NCBI RefSeq assembly: GCF_900186955.1
Contig: NZ_LT906438.1
Coordinates: 372,001 to 436,000 of the forward strand
Direction: 5' to 3'
Source of the DNA: Bacillus pumilus
GTDB taxonomy: Bacteria > Bacillota > Bacilli > Bacillales > Bacillaceae
Length of the DNA stretch: 64,000 bases
Under the pieces are notes generated by a model. The model was not told the origin of the DNA. It saw nothing but the letters and a program-made list of their open reading frames with translations, and searched no databases. Numbering within the stretch: the stretch's first letter is position 1; each line of letters starts with the position of its first letter. The position numbers and the translations under genes are program-made. This document shows positions 40,839 through 49,239 of the stretch, piece by piece.

Positions 40839-40866
40839 AAGCCATTCTTTTTGTAGAATGGCTTGT
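40839..40866 (-). terminator. Intrinsic terminator of yczE
   Basis: AAGCCATTCT (40839-40848) pairs with AGAATGGCTT (40855-40864). On the minus strand a T-rich tail follows the stem directly downstream of the yczE stop. Confidence 0.8.
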
Positions 40867-40868
40867 TC

Positions 40869-41513
40869 TTATCGGATAAGCGTTTGAACAGGTTTCTCTG
40901 CTGTTTTTGTAATAAGCAGCTGCAGAAGCCGTGTCGATTGCGGCAAGGAGAATCGAAGGACGAGACCTGTGAAAATAGCCGTCAGAATCGTGCCAACGCC
41001 AATCGGCCCGCCGAGCATCCATGCAAATAAAAGCACTGTTAGCTCAATGCCATTTCGCACCCACTGCACGTTCAATCCTGTTTTCGCTGAGATGAGCAGC
41101 ATTAATGAATCCCTTGGCCCGGCGCCAAGATTCGCTGAGACATAAACGCCAACACCATAACCTGAAACCACAACGCCCGTAATAAACACATATAAAGCGG
41201 GTAAATACCCATGTGGTGCAGGTAATACCGCATTAAAGAAATCTATAAACATACCAATCAGCACCATGTTCAGTAATGCGCCGATCTTTGGAAATGATTT
41301 CGTGAAAACAGATGTTAGTGTCACAATCAGTGCACCAATAATGATGGACCACTGTCCAATCGTGAGTCCAAAGTGCTGAAACAGTCCGTAGTGGAAAGCG
41401 TCCCAAGGACCAATGCCTAGAATCTTTCCTTTCACTGTCAGCGATAGTCCAAAAGCTAGTACGATCAATCCAACAAAATAAAAAAACCAACGTAAAAGAT
41501 GTTCCCGCTTCAA
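40869..41513 (-). CDS. yczE: Membrane protein YczE (YitT/YczE family)
   Basis: A 214-residue integral membrane protein with about five hydrophobic segments. The gene follows sfp in B. subtilis and relatives. In B. amyloliquefaciens FZB42 YczE was reported to be needed for normal bacillomycin D production, so a helper role in synthetase function or export is plausible here; its mechanism is unknown. I read a TTG start at 41513, with AAGGG upstream on the minus strand. A terminator follows. A cre-like site lies about 80 bp upstream. Confidence 0.85.
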   Translation of the reverse strand: MKREHLLRWFFYFVGLIVLAFGLSLTVKGKILGIGPWDAFHYGLFQHFGLTIGQWSIIIGALIVTLTSVFTKSFPKIGALLNMVLIGMFIDFFNAVLPAPHGYLPALYVFITGVVVSGYGVGVYVSANLGAGPRDSLMLLISAKTGLNVQWVRNGIELTVLLFAWMLGGPIGVGTILTAIFTGLVLRFSLPQSTRLLQLLITKTAEKPVQTLIR

Positions 41514-41590
41514 AAGCTTTCCCTTCTTTCTTAAACACTCGAATTCAATCGTAACATACTCCCACGCCCCTTTAAATGGCTTTGCTCAAT

Positions 41591-41604
41591 TGTAATCGCT
41601 TACT
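41591..41604. promoter_or_regulatory. Candidate cre (CcpA) site upstream of yczE
   Basis: TGTAATCGCTTACT differs from the CcpA consensus TGWAARCGYTWNCW at one position. It lies in the large yczE/surface-protein gap, 78 bp from the yczE start. Carbon control of either neighbour is possible. Confidence 0.45.
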
Positions 41605-41636
41605 TATAAAAAGAATTTTTCGCATCGTAAAAGGTC

Positions 41637-41670
41637 AAAACAAGAGCAAGACTTTCGACTTGTTTTTTTT
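41637..41670 (+). terminator. Orphan terminator-like hairpin
   Basis: AAAACAAG (41637-41644) pairs with CTTGTTTT (41659-41666), and the T run continues to 41670. No plus-strand gene ends upstream, so it may close an unseen short transcript or be a remnant. The rest of 41514-41900 is AT-rich with no recognisable gene. Confidence 0.35.
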
Positions 41671-41921
41671 AACAAAGTGAACCAATCATTCCCTTTTTTT
41701 AAGATAAAATGAAAAAAATTCAATATATACTGACAAAAAATAAGCATCACCCAATTAAAGAATATTTATCTTTAAATAGAAAGGATTGTATGTAATTCAC
41801 ATCATAAGACCTGTTTGGAAAATAGATAGATGAGGAATTTCGGGATGGAAAAAGGTTATTTTATTGGAAAAACATAAGCAAATCAATCATCGGGAGGTAT
41901 TTAGTTCAAAATGTCTATTTT

Positions 41922-41976
41922 TGTCGAAAATAGTCATTTAGTCCTGTTGAGGCTTTTGAAATCTTACTGATATTCT
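41922..41976 (+). promoter_or_regulatory. Candidate Spo0A box and promoter of the wall-protein operon
   Basis: TGTCGAA (41922-41928), in the context TTTTTGTCGAAAAT, matches the Spo0A box. TTGAGG (41947-41952) and TATTCT (41971-41976) with an 18-bp spacer could be a sigma-A promoter just downstream of it. Transcription would start near 41983, about 64 bp before the ATG. Confidence 0.45.
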
Positions 41977-42046
41977 TTACCAAAGTGTGGGAGGTGAACT
42001 GGTACATACCATTATGATTAAAGCAGGGAAAAGGGGATGTCAAAAA

Positions 42047-45000
42047 ATGAATATATTAAAAAGAACGAGTCAATTATTTCTTATATTGGTGCTGATTGCT
42101 GGGAATTTATTAACAGTTTCACCACCTGTTACGAAAGCCGCTGGGACGGTGGTTGTCAATAACGCAGATTCCTACATGATTGGAAATGGGAAGTTAGTTC
42201 TTTATCAGCTTGATGGGCAAAATCCAACAAACGTAAAGGCTAGTGTACAGGTGAAGGGAATTAATTCGACTGTAGTGAACGGTGTTGCTGTGAATGATCA
42301 AGAAAACACTGTGTATGCAACTACGACAGCAAGTGGAGAGCCAGTTCTTTATAAAATAAATGCGACCACTGGACAAGCAGAGCGTGTAGGTGTTTTAGGC
42401 GGAAGAGCGCCAAATGCCGTTGTTTATAACGGTAAATATATTCATTCGTATGCGGTTGGTGGAGAACCCTACCTTGCAACGTACGACTTAGCAACTGGTC
42501 AAAAAACGGCCAAGAAAATTGCCGGTTATGACGTTGGCCCTGGCATTGGCGGAGACATTGGCGGAGACCTTGTAGTCGATAAGGATGGCTATCTTTGGTT
42601 CGCATCTAATACCAGTGGGTCCATTGCGCAAATGAATCCTGAAACAGCTGAAGTAATTCGAGTGATTCCAATCACAAATGCAGATGGTAAACCTATTGAG
42701 GGAGGAGTACGAGGAATTAGCTTTTTGCCAAATGGACAAATGCTATTACAATCAGGAAAAGATGACTCTATCGGTCATTCTACTCTTTTCACACTTGATG
42801 CGAAAACATTAAGTACAACATATATGGGCACTGCAGGTGATTCATTATCTTACGACTTAGCTTCAAGGGTGAAGCCCGAATTTGATCCATATCCTCCTAA
42901 CCTTGAATCAGAAAAATCTGTTGCCTTACAGAAAAAAGCAGAAGGCAACACAGATGAAAAGAATCCAGAAGTAGGCGACACTTTGCTTTATACAATTAGA
43001 GCAAAAAATACGGTGCAATACGGTATTCTTAAAAATCTGACCATATCAGATAACCTTCCGAGCAGCTTAGCCTATGTGCCAGGCTCACTTAAGGTAGATG
43101 GCGTAAGCGTCACAGATGCAAAAGACCAAGACAAAGGTGATTTTACAAACGGTACTGTTACAGGTCAAATAGGTGATGTGAAAGACACCGATTGGCACAC
43201 CGTGACATTTGAAGCGAAAGTAGCAAAAGGTCAAGCTGGCAAAGATATTCAAAATACAGCCAATGTCAAAGGGGAAAACACACCGCCAGACAATCCAACT
43301 ACAAACATAGAGATTTATCCTCGAGATCCGAAGCTTGAATCAGAAAAATCAGCGGTCTTACAGAAAAAAGCAGATGGTAATACAGATGAGAAGCATCCAG
43401 AAGTAGGCGACACTTTGCTGTATACCATTCAAGCCCGTAACACTGTTGAAGACAGCTTCATTGAAGATCTTGTGATTTCTGACAAGTTACCTCAAGGGTT
43501 ATCATATGTACCAAATTCTCTACAGATAGATGGGAATCCAGTCACAGATACAAAAGATGACGACAACGGTGATATGACAGGTGGAACTGTCACTGGAACG
43601 TTCGGTGAAGTGAAAGATGCGAAATGGCATACCGTGACATTTGAAGTCACAGTTGAAAAAGGTCAGGCAGGCAAAGACATTCAAAATACAGCGAGTGTCA
43701 CAACCGGCAACACACCGCCAGACGAGCCGACAACGAATGTAGAAATCTATCCTCGTGACCCGAAGCTGACTTCTGAAAAATCAGCCGTCTTGCAGAAAAA
43801 AGCAGATGGTAATACAGATGAGAAGCATCCAGAGGTCGGTGACACACTTCTTTATACGATTAAAACAAAGAATACGATGGAAGACAGTCTCGTTAAAAAC
43901 TTAGTGATTTCGGATGAACTGCCGGAAGGATTAGCATATGTGCCGAATTCACTTGAGGTAGACGGACAAGCGGTGACAGATGAGCAAGATCAAGACAATG
44001 GGGATGTCACAAACAGAACCGTATCAGGACAATTCGGTGACATTAAGGACACCGATTGGCATACCGTGACGTTTGAGGTCACGGTTGAAAAAGGACAGTC
44101 TGGTCAAGACATTCAAAATACAGCGAGTGTCACAGGTGAAAATACACCACCAGACGATCCAACAACAAAAACAGAAATCTATCCGCGTGACCCAAAGCTT
44201 GAATCAGAAAAATCAGCCGTCCTGCAGAAAAAAGCAGAAGGTAACACAGATGAGAAGCACCCAGAAGTAGGGGACACCCTTCTTTATACAATTAAAACAA
44301 AGAACACGATAGAAGATAGTCTTGTTGAAAATCTAGTGATCTCAGATCAATTACCAAAAGGGCTGGAGTATGTCGCTGGTTCTCTTGAGATTGATGGAGA
44401 ATCTGTCACAGATGTGAAAGATGACGATAGCGGTGACTACACAGATGGAAAGGTCACGGGTTATTTTGGCGATGTGAAGGACACGGACTGGCACACTGTG
44501 ACGTTTGAAGTGACAGTTGAAAAGGGACAGGCGGGTCAAGACATTCAAAACACAGCCGAAGTAACAGGTGAAAACACGCCGCCAGATGATCCAACAACGA
44601 AAACAGAAATTTACCCTCGTGAACCAAAACTATCATCAGAAAAGGCAGCGAGCATTCAGAAAAAAGCAGAAGGAAACACAGATGAAAAGACACCACAGGT
44701 AGGCGACACCCTTCTTTATACGATCAAAACAAAGAATCTTGAAGAAGACAGCATCGTCAAAAATTTAGTCATCGCAGATCAACTGCCAGAAGGTCTTGAA
44801 TATGTCGAAGGATCATTAAAAGTAGATGACCAAGCCGTCACAGATGCAAAAGATGACGACATCGGAGACTACACAAAAGGCACAGTAACTGGCCACTTTG
44901 GCGATATCAAAGACACGGACTGGCATACGATTACTTTTGAAGCGAAGGTTGCTAAAGGCCAATCAGGTAAAAGCATTCAAAACACAGCCAAAGTAACAGG

Positions 45001-45664
45001 CGAAAACACACCGCCAGATGAACCGACAACCGAAACAAAAATTGATCCAAAGGATCCAAAGCTTGAATCAGAAAAAACATCTAAGATTTCTCAAAAAGCA
45101 GAAGGGAATAAAGATGAAAAACAAGTTCAAGTAGGCGACACCCTTCTTTATACCATCAAAGCAAAAAATAGTGTAGAAGACAGTGTCATAAAAGATCTAG
45201 TCATCGCAGATCAACTGCCAGAAGGTCTTGAATACGTCGAAGGGTCATTAAAAGTAGATGGACAAGCTGTCACAGATGCAAAAGATGACGACAACGGAGA
45301 CTACACAAAAGGCACAGTAACCGGTCAATTTGGCGATATCAAAGATACGGACTGGCATACGATTACTTTTGAAGCGAAGATCGCTAAAGGATATGAAGGT
45401 AAAACCATTCAAAATATCGCAGTTGTGAAGGGTGAGAATGTTGACGAACCAGACAAACCTGAAAACTCCACAACGGTAGAACCGCCGCATGTGCCAGAGG
45501 TGCCAGGGAATCCAGAACAGCCTTCTCATTCAGAAACGGATACACCTGGTCATCATCTTCCGAACACTGCAACAGCGATGTACAACCTTTTACTAGCAGG
45601 ATTTGCACTCGTATTAATAGGTGCTGCCCTTATTGTATGGAAAAGAAGAAAAAGAAACGGGTAA
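42047..45664 (+). CDS. LPNTA cell-wall-anchored protein with six DUF11-like repeats
   Basis: A 1205-residue secreted surface protein. A signal peptide (1 to about 31, ending near TKAAG) is followed by a region of about 250 residues that looks like a beta-propeller. Then come six tandem repeats of exactly 144 residues resembling DUF11/isopeptide-type fimbrial domains, each with VGDTLLYTI and DWHTVTFE-like motifs. A proline-rich stretch leads to LPNTA (1171-1175), a hydrophobic segment and the tail KRRKRNG, a complete sortase sorting signal. LPNTA is the class D motif, and the next gene is a sortase. The ATG at 42047 has AAGGGGAT upstream; longer frames lack a signal peptide start. The role is unknown; adhesion or a stalk-like surface structure is a guess. 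The gene interrupts the yczE-tcyC order of B. subtilis. Confidence 0.88.
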   Translation: MNILKRTSQLFLILVLIAGNLLTVSPPVTKAAGTVVVNNADSYMIGNGKLVLYQLDGQNPTNVKASVQVKGINSTVVNGVAVNDQENTVYATTTASGEPVLYKINATTGQAERVGVLGGRAPNAVVYNGKYIHSYAVGGEPYLATYDLATGQKTAKKIAGYDVGPGIGGDIGGDLVVDKDGYLWFASNTSGSIAQMNPETAEVIRVIPITNADGKPIEGGVRGISFLPNGQMLLQSGKDDSIGHSTLFTLDAKTLSTTYMGTAGDSLSYDLASRVKPEFDPYPPNLESEKSVALQKKAEGNTDEKNPEVGDTLLYTIRAKNTVQYGILKNLTISDNLPSSLAYVPGSLKVDGVSVTDAKDQDKGDFTNGTVTGQIGDVKDTDWHTVTFEAKVAKGQAGKDIQNTANVKGENTPPDNPTTNIEIYPRDPKLESEKSAVLQKKADGNTDEKHPEVGDTLLYTIQARNTVEDSFIEDLVISDKLPQGLSYVPNSLQIDGNPVTDTKDDDNGDMTGGTVTGTFGEVKDAKWHTVTFEVTVEKGQAGKDIQNTASVTTGNTPPDEPTTNVEIYPRDPKLTSEKSAVLQKKADGNTDEKHPEVGDTLLYTIKTKNTMEDSLVKNLVISDELPEGLAYVPNSLEVDGQAVTDEQDQDNGDVTNRTVSGQFGDIKDTDWHTVTFEVTVEKGQSGQDIQNTASVTGENTPPDDPTTKTEIYPRDPKLESEKSAVLQKKAEGNTDEKHPEVGDTLLYTIKTKNTIEDSLVENLVISDQLPKGLEYVAGSLEIDGESVTDVKDDDSGDYTDGKVTGYFGDVKDTDWHTVTFEVTVEKGQAGQDIQNTAEVTGENTPPDDPTTKTEIYPREPKLSSEKAASIQKKAEGNTDEKTPQVGDTLLYTIKTKNLEEDSIVKNLVIADQLPEGLEYVEGSLKVDDQAVTDAKDDDIGDYTKGTVTGHFGDIKDTDWHTITFEAKVAKGQSGKSIQNTAKVTGENTPPDEPTTETKIDPKDPKLESEKTSKISQKAEGNKDEKQVQVGDTLLYTIKAKNSVEDSVIKDLVIADQLPEGLEYVEGSLKVDGQAVTDAKDDDNGDYTKGTVTGQFGDIKDTDWHTITFEAKIAKGYEGKTIQNIAVVKGENVDEPDKPENSTTVEPPHVPEVPGNPEQPSHSETDTPGHHLPNTATAMYNLLLAGFALVLIGAALIVWKRRKRNG
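42899..45490 (+). repeat. Six tandem 432-bp coding repeats
   Basis: Repeat starts fall at 42899, 43331, 43763, 44195, 44627 and 45059, exactly 432 bp apart. Copies 2-4 are the closest to each other, while copies 1 and 6 diverge more. The exact spacing shows expansion by unequal crossing-over without indels. Confidence 0.9.
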
Positions 45665-45670
45665 TCGTCC

Positions 45671-46231
45671 ATGGTTCAAAAAATCATCTCAGCGACATTG
45701 ATCACAGCAGGTATTTGTCTTGTGATGATAGGATATATGAGGATCGTTGATGGGCAAAGGCAAGTAGATCAATCTTTCCAGTCTGCACAAGCAGCCATCC
45801 AGCAAAAGGGGCAAACAGATTCCCCTTTTGTCCCGAAGGCTGGTGAAACCATTGGGCTCTTGCACATTCCAAAGTTAAATGCTGAGTTACCAATTGTAGA
45901 AGGAACAGAAGCGGAGGATTTAGCAAAGGGCGTTGGTCATTATCACGAAAGCTATTTACCTAATGAACAAGGACAAATCGTTTTATCTGGGCATCGTGAT
46001 ACTGTGTTTAGACGAACAGGAGAACTGGTGAAAGGGGATCAACTCGTCATTGAACTTTCATATGGACGATTTACCTATGAAATTGAGAAAACAAAGATTG
46101 TGAAAAAAGATGATCAAAGTATTATTACATTGCAACAGGAAAAGGAAGAACTTATCCTCACCACATGTTATCCTTTTTCTTTCATTGGTCCTGCACCAAA
46201 CAGATATATCATATATGGGAAGCGTGTTTAG
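45671..46231 (+). CDS. srtD: Class D sortase
   Basis: A 186-residue transpeptidase that would link LPNTA proteins to peptidoglycan. An N-terminal membrane anchor (about 5-25) precedes the sortase barrel with His108 (LSGHRDT), Cys166 (LTTCYP) and Arg178 (NRYIIYG), the full catalytic triad. It begins only 6 nt after the stop of the wall protein and has only a weak ribosome site, which suggests translational coupling. The adjacent gene supplies a matching substrate, so this looks like a dedicated sortase-substrate pair. The symbol follows B. subtilis SrtD/YhcS by family, not by position. Confidence 0.88.
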   Translation: MVQKIISATLITAGICLVMIGYMRIVDGQRQVDQSFQSAQAAIQQKGQTDSPFVPKAGETIGLLHIPKLNAELPIVEGTEAEDLAKGVGHYHESYLPNEQGQIVLSGHRDTVFRRTGELVKGDQLVIELSYGRFTYEIEKTKIVKKDDQSIITLQQEKEELILTTCYPFSFIGPAPNRYIIYGKRV

Positions 46232-46338
46232 CCACTGGATCAGCCTGCAACTTATCCTTTCCCTAACCGATTAGAGCGCTTCATTCCTTGATAAAAAGGG
46301 AATCGCCTATATCTATAGAGATGCAGGAGGGGGTCAAT

Positions 46339-46623
46339 TTGTTAAATCAAGACTATGTAAGATATATAGATAACGTCGGAAGAATTGTTCTGCCGACAGA
46401 TATAAGAAAACGGTTGAAAATTCATCCGCGCGATTTTATGGAGATTTATCGAGAAGAAGACCAAATTGTCATGAAGCCGTATTGGCAGGATAAACCTTGT
46501 ATCGTCACAGGGGAAGTAACAGGCTCCAACAAAGTGCTATCGGGTGGAGTCGTTATCAGTCCAGAGGGAGCGAGATTGCTCTTGCAAGATTTACTGGCGC
46601 TTCGCCTGCAAAAAGAAATATGA
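46339..46623 (+). CDS. AbrB/Abh-family transition-state regulator
   Basis: A 94-residue DNA-binding protein with an N-terminal AbrB swapped-hairpin domain (IDNVGRIVLPTDIRKRL) and a C-terminal half matching AbrB (TGEV, GGVVIS.EGA). The length equals that of AbrB and Abh. I chose the TTG at 46339 because GGAGGGGG lies six bases upstream; the longer ATG frame would begin before this site. It stands 107 nt after the sortase, in the same direction, and may belong to the surface module. It could control the wall protein locally or act more widely on transition-phase genes. It is a paralog, since abrB itself lies elsewhere in Bacillus chromosomes. Confidence 0.82.
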   Translation: MLNQDYVRYIDNVGRIVLPTDIRKRLKIHPRDFMEIYREEDQIVMKPYWQDKPCIVTGEVTGSNKVLSGGVVISPEGARLLLQDLLALRLQKEI

Positions 46624-46663
46624 AAAAAGGCTGTTCTCATCACGTGAGAACAGCCTTTTTTCA
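46623..46663. terminator. Bidirectional terminator between the AbrB paralog and tcyC
   Basis: A 17-bp perfect stem (46623-46639 with 46645-46661) around a 5-nt loop, A-rich on the left and T-rich on the right, so it can work in both directions for the convergent genes. Confidence 0.92.
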
Positions 46664-47407
46664 TCATACTGGATTCAAAATCCGGTTTAAGAATTGTTTT
46701 GTTCGTTCTTCCTTCGGTCGTTTGAAGATTTCTTCTGGAGGACCTTGTTCGACGATGACGCCGCCATCAATAAAAATCACTTCGTCCGCCACTTCTTGGG
46801 CAAACTTGATTTCATGTGTGACAACTGCCATGGTCCAGCCTTCTTTCGCTAAATCCTTCATGACCTTTAAGACTTCCCCGACAAGCTCAGGGTCAAGTGC
46901 AGAGGTGGGCTCATCAAAAAGCATGAGCTCTGGCTGAATGGCAAGTGCACGGGCAATCCCGACACGCTGTTTTTGACCGCCTGAGAGCTGGAATGGATAC
47001 AAATCTTTTTTATCCTCAAGTCCTACCTTTTGCAAGAGCTGAATGGCTTCTTTTCGAACCGTTTCCTTTGGACGGCGCTGCACTTGGACAGGACCTTCCA
47101 TCACATTCTCAAGAACAGTACGATGCGGAAACAGGTGATAATCTTGAAACACCATTCCCGATTTCCGGCGTAGCTTTAGCAGATCAGCTGATTTATTTTT
47201 TTTCGAAAAATCAATTGAGAAATCATCGAAGGTAAAGGAGCCGCCATTTGGTGTTTCAAGTGCATTTAAACAGCGAAGCATCGTTGTTTTTCCTGAACCT
47301 GATGGGCCAAGAATGGCGACAACCTGCCCTTTGTTGATCGTAAAATCTATTGACTTTAAAATCTCATTTTCACCAAAGGATTTTTTGAGACCTTTGACTG
47401 TTAGCAT
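46664..47407 (-). CDS. tcyC: L-cystine ABC transporter ATPase TcyC
   Basis: A 247-residue ATPase powering cystine import, with Walker [10 protein letters not shown], signature LSGGQKQR and a Walker B ending [13 protein letters not shown]. It is the last gene of the minus-strand tcyA-tcyB-tcyC operon and starts 12 nt after tcyB with AAGGAGGG upstream. Order and position downstream of sfp-yczE match B. subtilis (formerly yckIJK), although the surface module now lies between. Confidence 0.92.
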   Translation of the reverse strand: MLTVKGLKKSFGENEILKSIDFTINKGQVVAILGPSGSGKTTMLRCLNALETPNGGSFTFDDFSIDFSKKNKSADLLKLRRKSGMVFQDYHLFPHRTVLENVMEGPVQVQRRPKETVRKEAIQLLQKVGLEDKKDLYPFQLSGGQKQRVGIARALAIQPELMLFDEPTSALDPELVGEVLKVMKDLAKEGWTMAVVTHEIKFAQEVADEVIFIDGGVIVEQGPPEEIFKRPKEERTKQFLNRILNPV

Positions 47408-47419
47408 GTCGTTCCCTCC

Positions 47420-48112
47420 TTACCTTGCGACATATCGATCAAGTCGTTTTTCAATTTGATGCTGAACGAGCGATAGAATGAAGCAGAATACCCAATAGAT
47501 CAGGGCTGCCTCCATATAAATGAACAAGATCTGATCCAAATTCGCCGCAGCAATTTCCTGAGATTTACGGAAAAGCTCTGCTACGAGGATTTGGGAGGCA
47601 AGAGATGTATCCTTCACCAAGCTAATGAATGAATTAGATAGAGGTGGAATCGATACACGCACAGCCTGCGGTAAAATCACGCGGACGAGCGTTTTACGAT
47701 GCGTCATCCCGATTGAATAACCAGCTTCCCATTGTCCTTTAGGAACAGATAGGACGGATGCACGGATAATTTCCGACGCATACGCACCTACGTTTAATGA
47801 AAAAGCAATAATGGCACTTGGATATGGATCCAGTGTGATATTAAATGTCGGAAAGAAATAGAAAATAATAAACAATTGCACAAAAAGCGGCGTTCCACGA
47901 ACGGCCGACACATAGATGGAAAAAAGCCATCTGAGGGCTTTGATTTTAGACATTCTAGCAAGAGCTGTCACAAGCGCGATAAAAATACCAATAATAAAGG
48001 CAATGATGGCGAGGGGGATTGTATAATAAATCCCCTGCATCACCATTGGCCAAAAAGATTGCTGAAGAAGATCCCAAGGAATGACGACTCCTAGGGTATT
48101 ACTTTGTAACAT
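47420..48112 (-). CDS. tcyB: L-cystine ABC transporter permease TcyB
   Basis: A 230-residue inner-membrane permease of the His/Glu/Gln/Arg type, with about five membrane segments and the EAA loop (EAGYSIGMTHRKT). I chose the ATG at 48112, which overlaps the end of tcyA by 14 nt and implies coupled translation. The open frame continues to 48145 inside tcyA, but that extension looks spurious. It would form the channel with TcyC and receive cystine from TcyA. Confidence 0.9.
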   Translation of the reverse strand: MLQSNTLGVVIPWDLLQQSFWPMVMQGIYYTIPLAIIAFIIGIFIALVTALARMSKIKALRWLFSIYVSAVRGTPLFVQLFIIFYFFPTFNITLDPYPSAIIAFSLNVGAYASEIIRASVLSVPKGQWEAGYSIGMTHRKTLVRVILPQAVRVSIPPLSNSFISLVKDTSLASQILVAELFRKSQEIAAANLDQILFIYMEAALIYWVFCFILSLVQHQIEKRLDRYVAR

Positions 48113-48914
48113 CTTCACCAAACCATTTCTTAGAAATCTTAGCAAGTGTACCGTCTTTTTTCATTTCTTTTAATGCGCCATTCACTTTGTCAACGACTTC
48201 GCCGCTGCCTTTTCTGAATGCAAAGTAAGTTTCTTGAGGATCTCCTGTTTCAAATGCAACTTTTAGGTTTTTGTTCCCGCTTGTTTTCAAGTAATTCAAT
48301 ACAGCCAGCTTGTCATTGAACGTCAGATCAGCACGTCCTTGCTGAATCAATTGAATTGATTGTGCAAGACCTTCAACGCCTTCAATTTTAGCGCCAGCAT
48401 CTGTAGCTAGTTTATTGTAGTTACTTGTTAATGATTGTGCTGCTTTTTTGCCTTTTACATCAGATAGTTTCTTGATGTCGTTGTTATCTGATTTTGTCAC
48501 AACAATGGCTTGAGACGTTGTGTATTTATCAGAGAACTCGTATTGATTTTCACGTCCAGTTTTACCAACTTGGTTCGCTACCACGTCAAAACGTTTTGAA
48601 TTCAGTCCAGCAAACATGCTGTCCCATTGTGTTTCTTTGAATTCGGGTTTTAAGTCAAGACGTTTTGCTACTTCTGTGATGACTTCTACATCGTAGCCAG
48701 TTAATTTATCTGTCTTTTTGTCATGGAATGTGAAAGGAGCATAAGTACCCTCTGTTCCGATCGTCAGAACACCTTTATCCTGAATGGATTTCCAAAGGTC
48801 ACCTGATTCCTTAGACCCAGATTGTTTATTCGCGTTGTCGCTTGCACCAGATCCACATGCCGTGATCAATGCAACACAAGCGCCTAACATAATGGCAAAG
48901 AACATTTTTTTCAT
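48099..48914 (-). CDS. tcyA: L-cystine-binding lipoprotein TcyA
   Basis: A 271-residue solute-binding lipoprotein. The signal peptide ends in the lipobox ITAC with the lipidated Cys at 20, followed by a Ser/Asn-rich linker and a family 3 binding domain closely resembling B. subtilis TcyA (for example TQWDSMFAGLNSKRFD). I took the ATG at 48914, after GTGGGG, rather than the one four codons upstream. First gene of the operon. Cystine import may also matter for sulfur supply during stationary phase, but nothing in the sequence ties it to the synthetases. Confidence 0.92.
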   Translation of the reverse strand: MKKMFFAIMLGACVALITACGSGASDNANKQSGSKESGDLWKSIQDKGVLTIGTEGTYAPFTFHDKKTDKLTGYDVEVITEVAKRLDLKPEFKETQWDSMFAGLNSKRFDVVANQVGKTGRENQYEFSDKYTTSQAIVVTKSDNNDIKKLSDVKGKKAAQSLTSNYNKLATDAGAKIEGVEGLAQSIQLIQQGRADLTFNDKLAVLNYLKTSGNKNLKVAFETGDPQETYFAFRKGSGEVVDKVNGALKEMKKDGTLAKISKKWFGEDVTK

Positions 48915-49239
48915 TTTATTCCCCACTTTTCTTGTTGGTATTTACAACATATGATCTTACAGAGAAGCAACCTAAAAGTAAAGCATTTGAAACTAGCTTG
49001 AGCGAATCTCACCAACTTTATGCCCGCAACCCATTTCTTTCAAACCTCTCTCGTCTACAAAGCCTTTCATTTTTTATTTGTGCGAACATTACTAAAATAA
49101 AGACTTTGAGACAGTGACCATAGAAGGAAGCATATTTATTATAAAAGATGTATAATTAGTAGGTTGTTTTGAAAATGGAATGAATCACATGGAGACATGT
49201 TTTGATAAGTTATCATCTTAGAAGAAGGAGGGCATCATT
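48915..49239. other. Divergent intergenic region tcyA / amino acid permease
   Basis: A 325-bp AT-rich gap. A TATAAT at 49151-49156 could be the -10 of the permease promoter but has no good -35 at 17 bp. I looked on the minus strand for S-box (SAM) and T-box leader signatures upstream of tcyA and saw none. No gene was recognised here. Confidence 0.4.

Noticed and set aside
41987..42046. Earlier start for the wall protein, adding about 20 residues.
   Set aside because: It would put polar residues before the signal peptide, and the ATG at 42047 has a better ribosome site.
42899..45490. CRISPR or other non-coding repeat array.
   Set aside because: Repeats are 432 bp, in frame and protein coding.
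48915..49239. Riboswitch (S-box) or T-box leader upstream of tcyA.
   Set aside because: The conserved leader motifs are not present on the minus strand.
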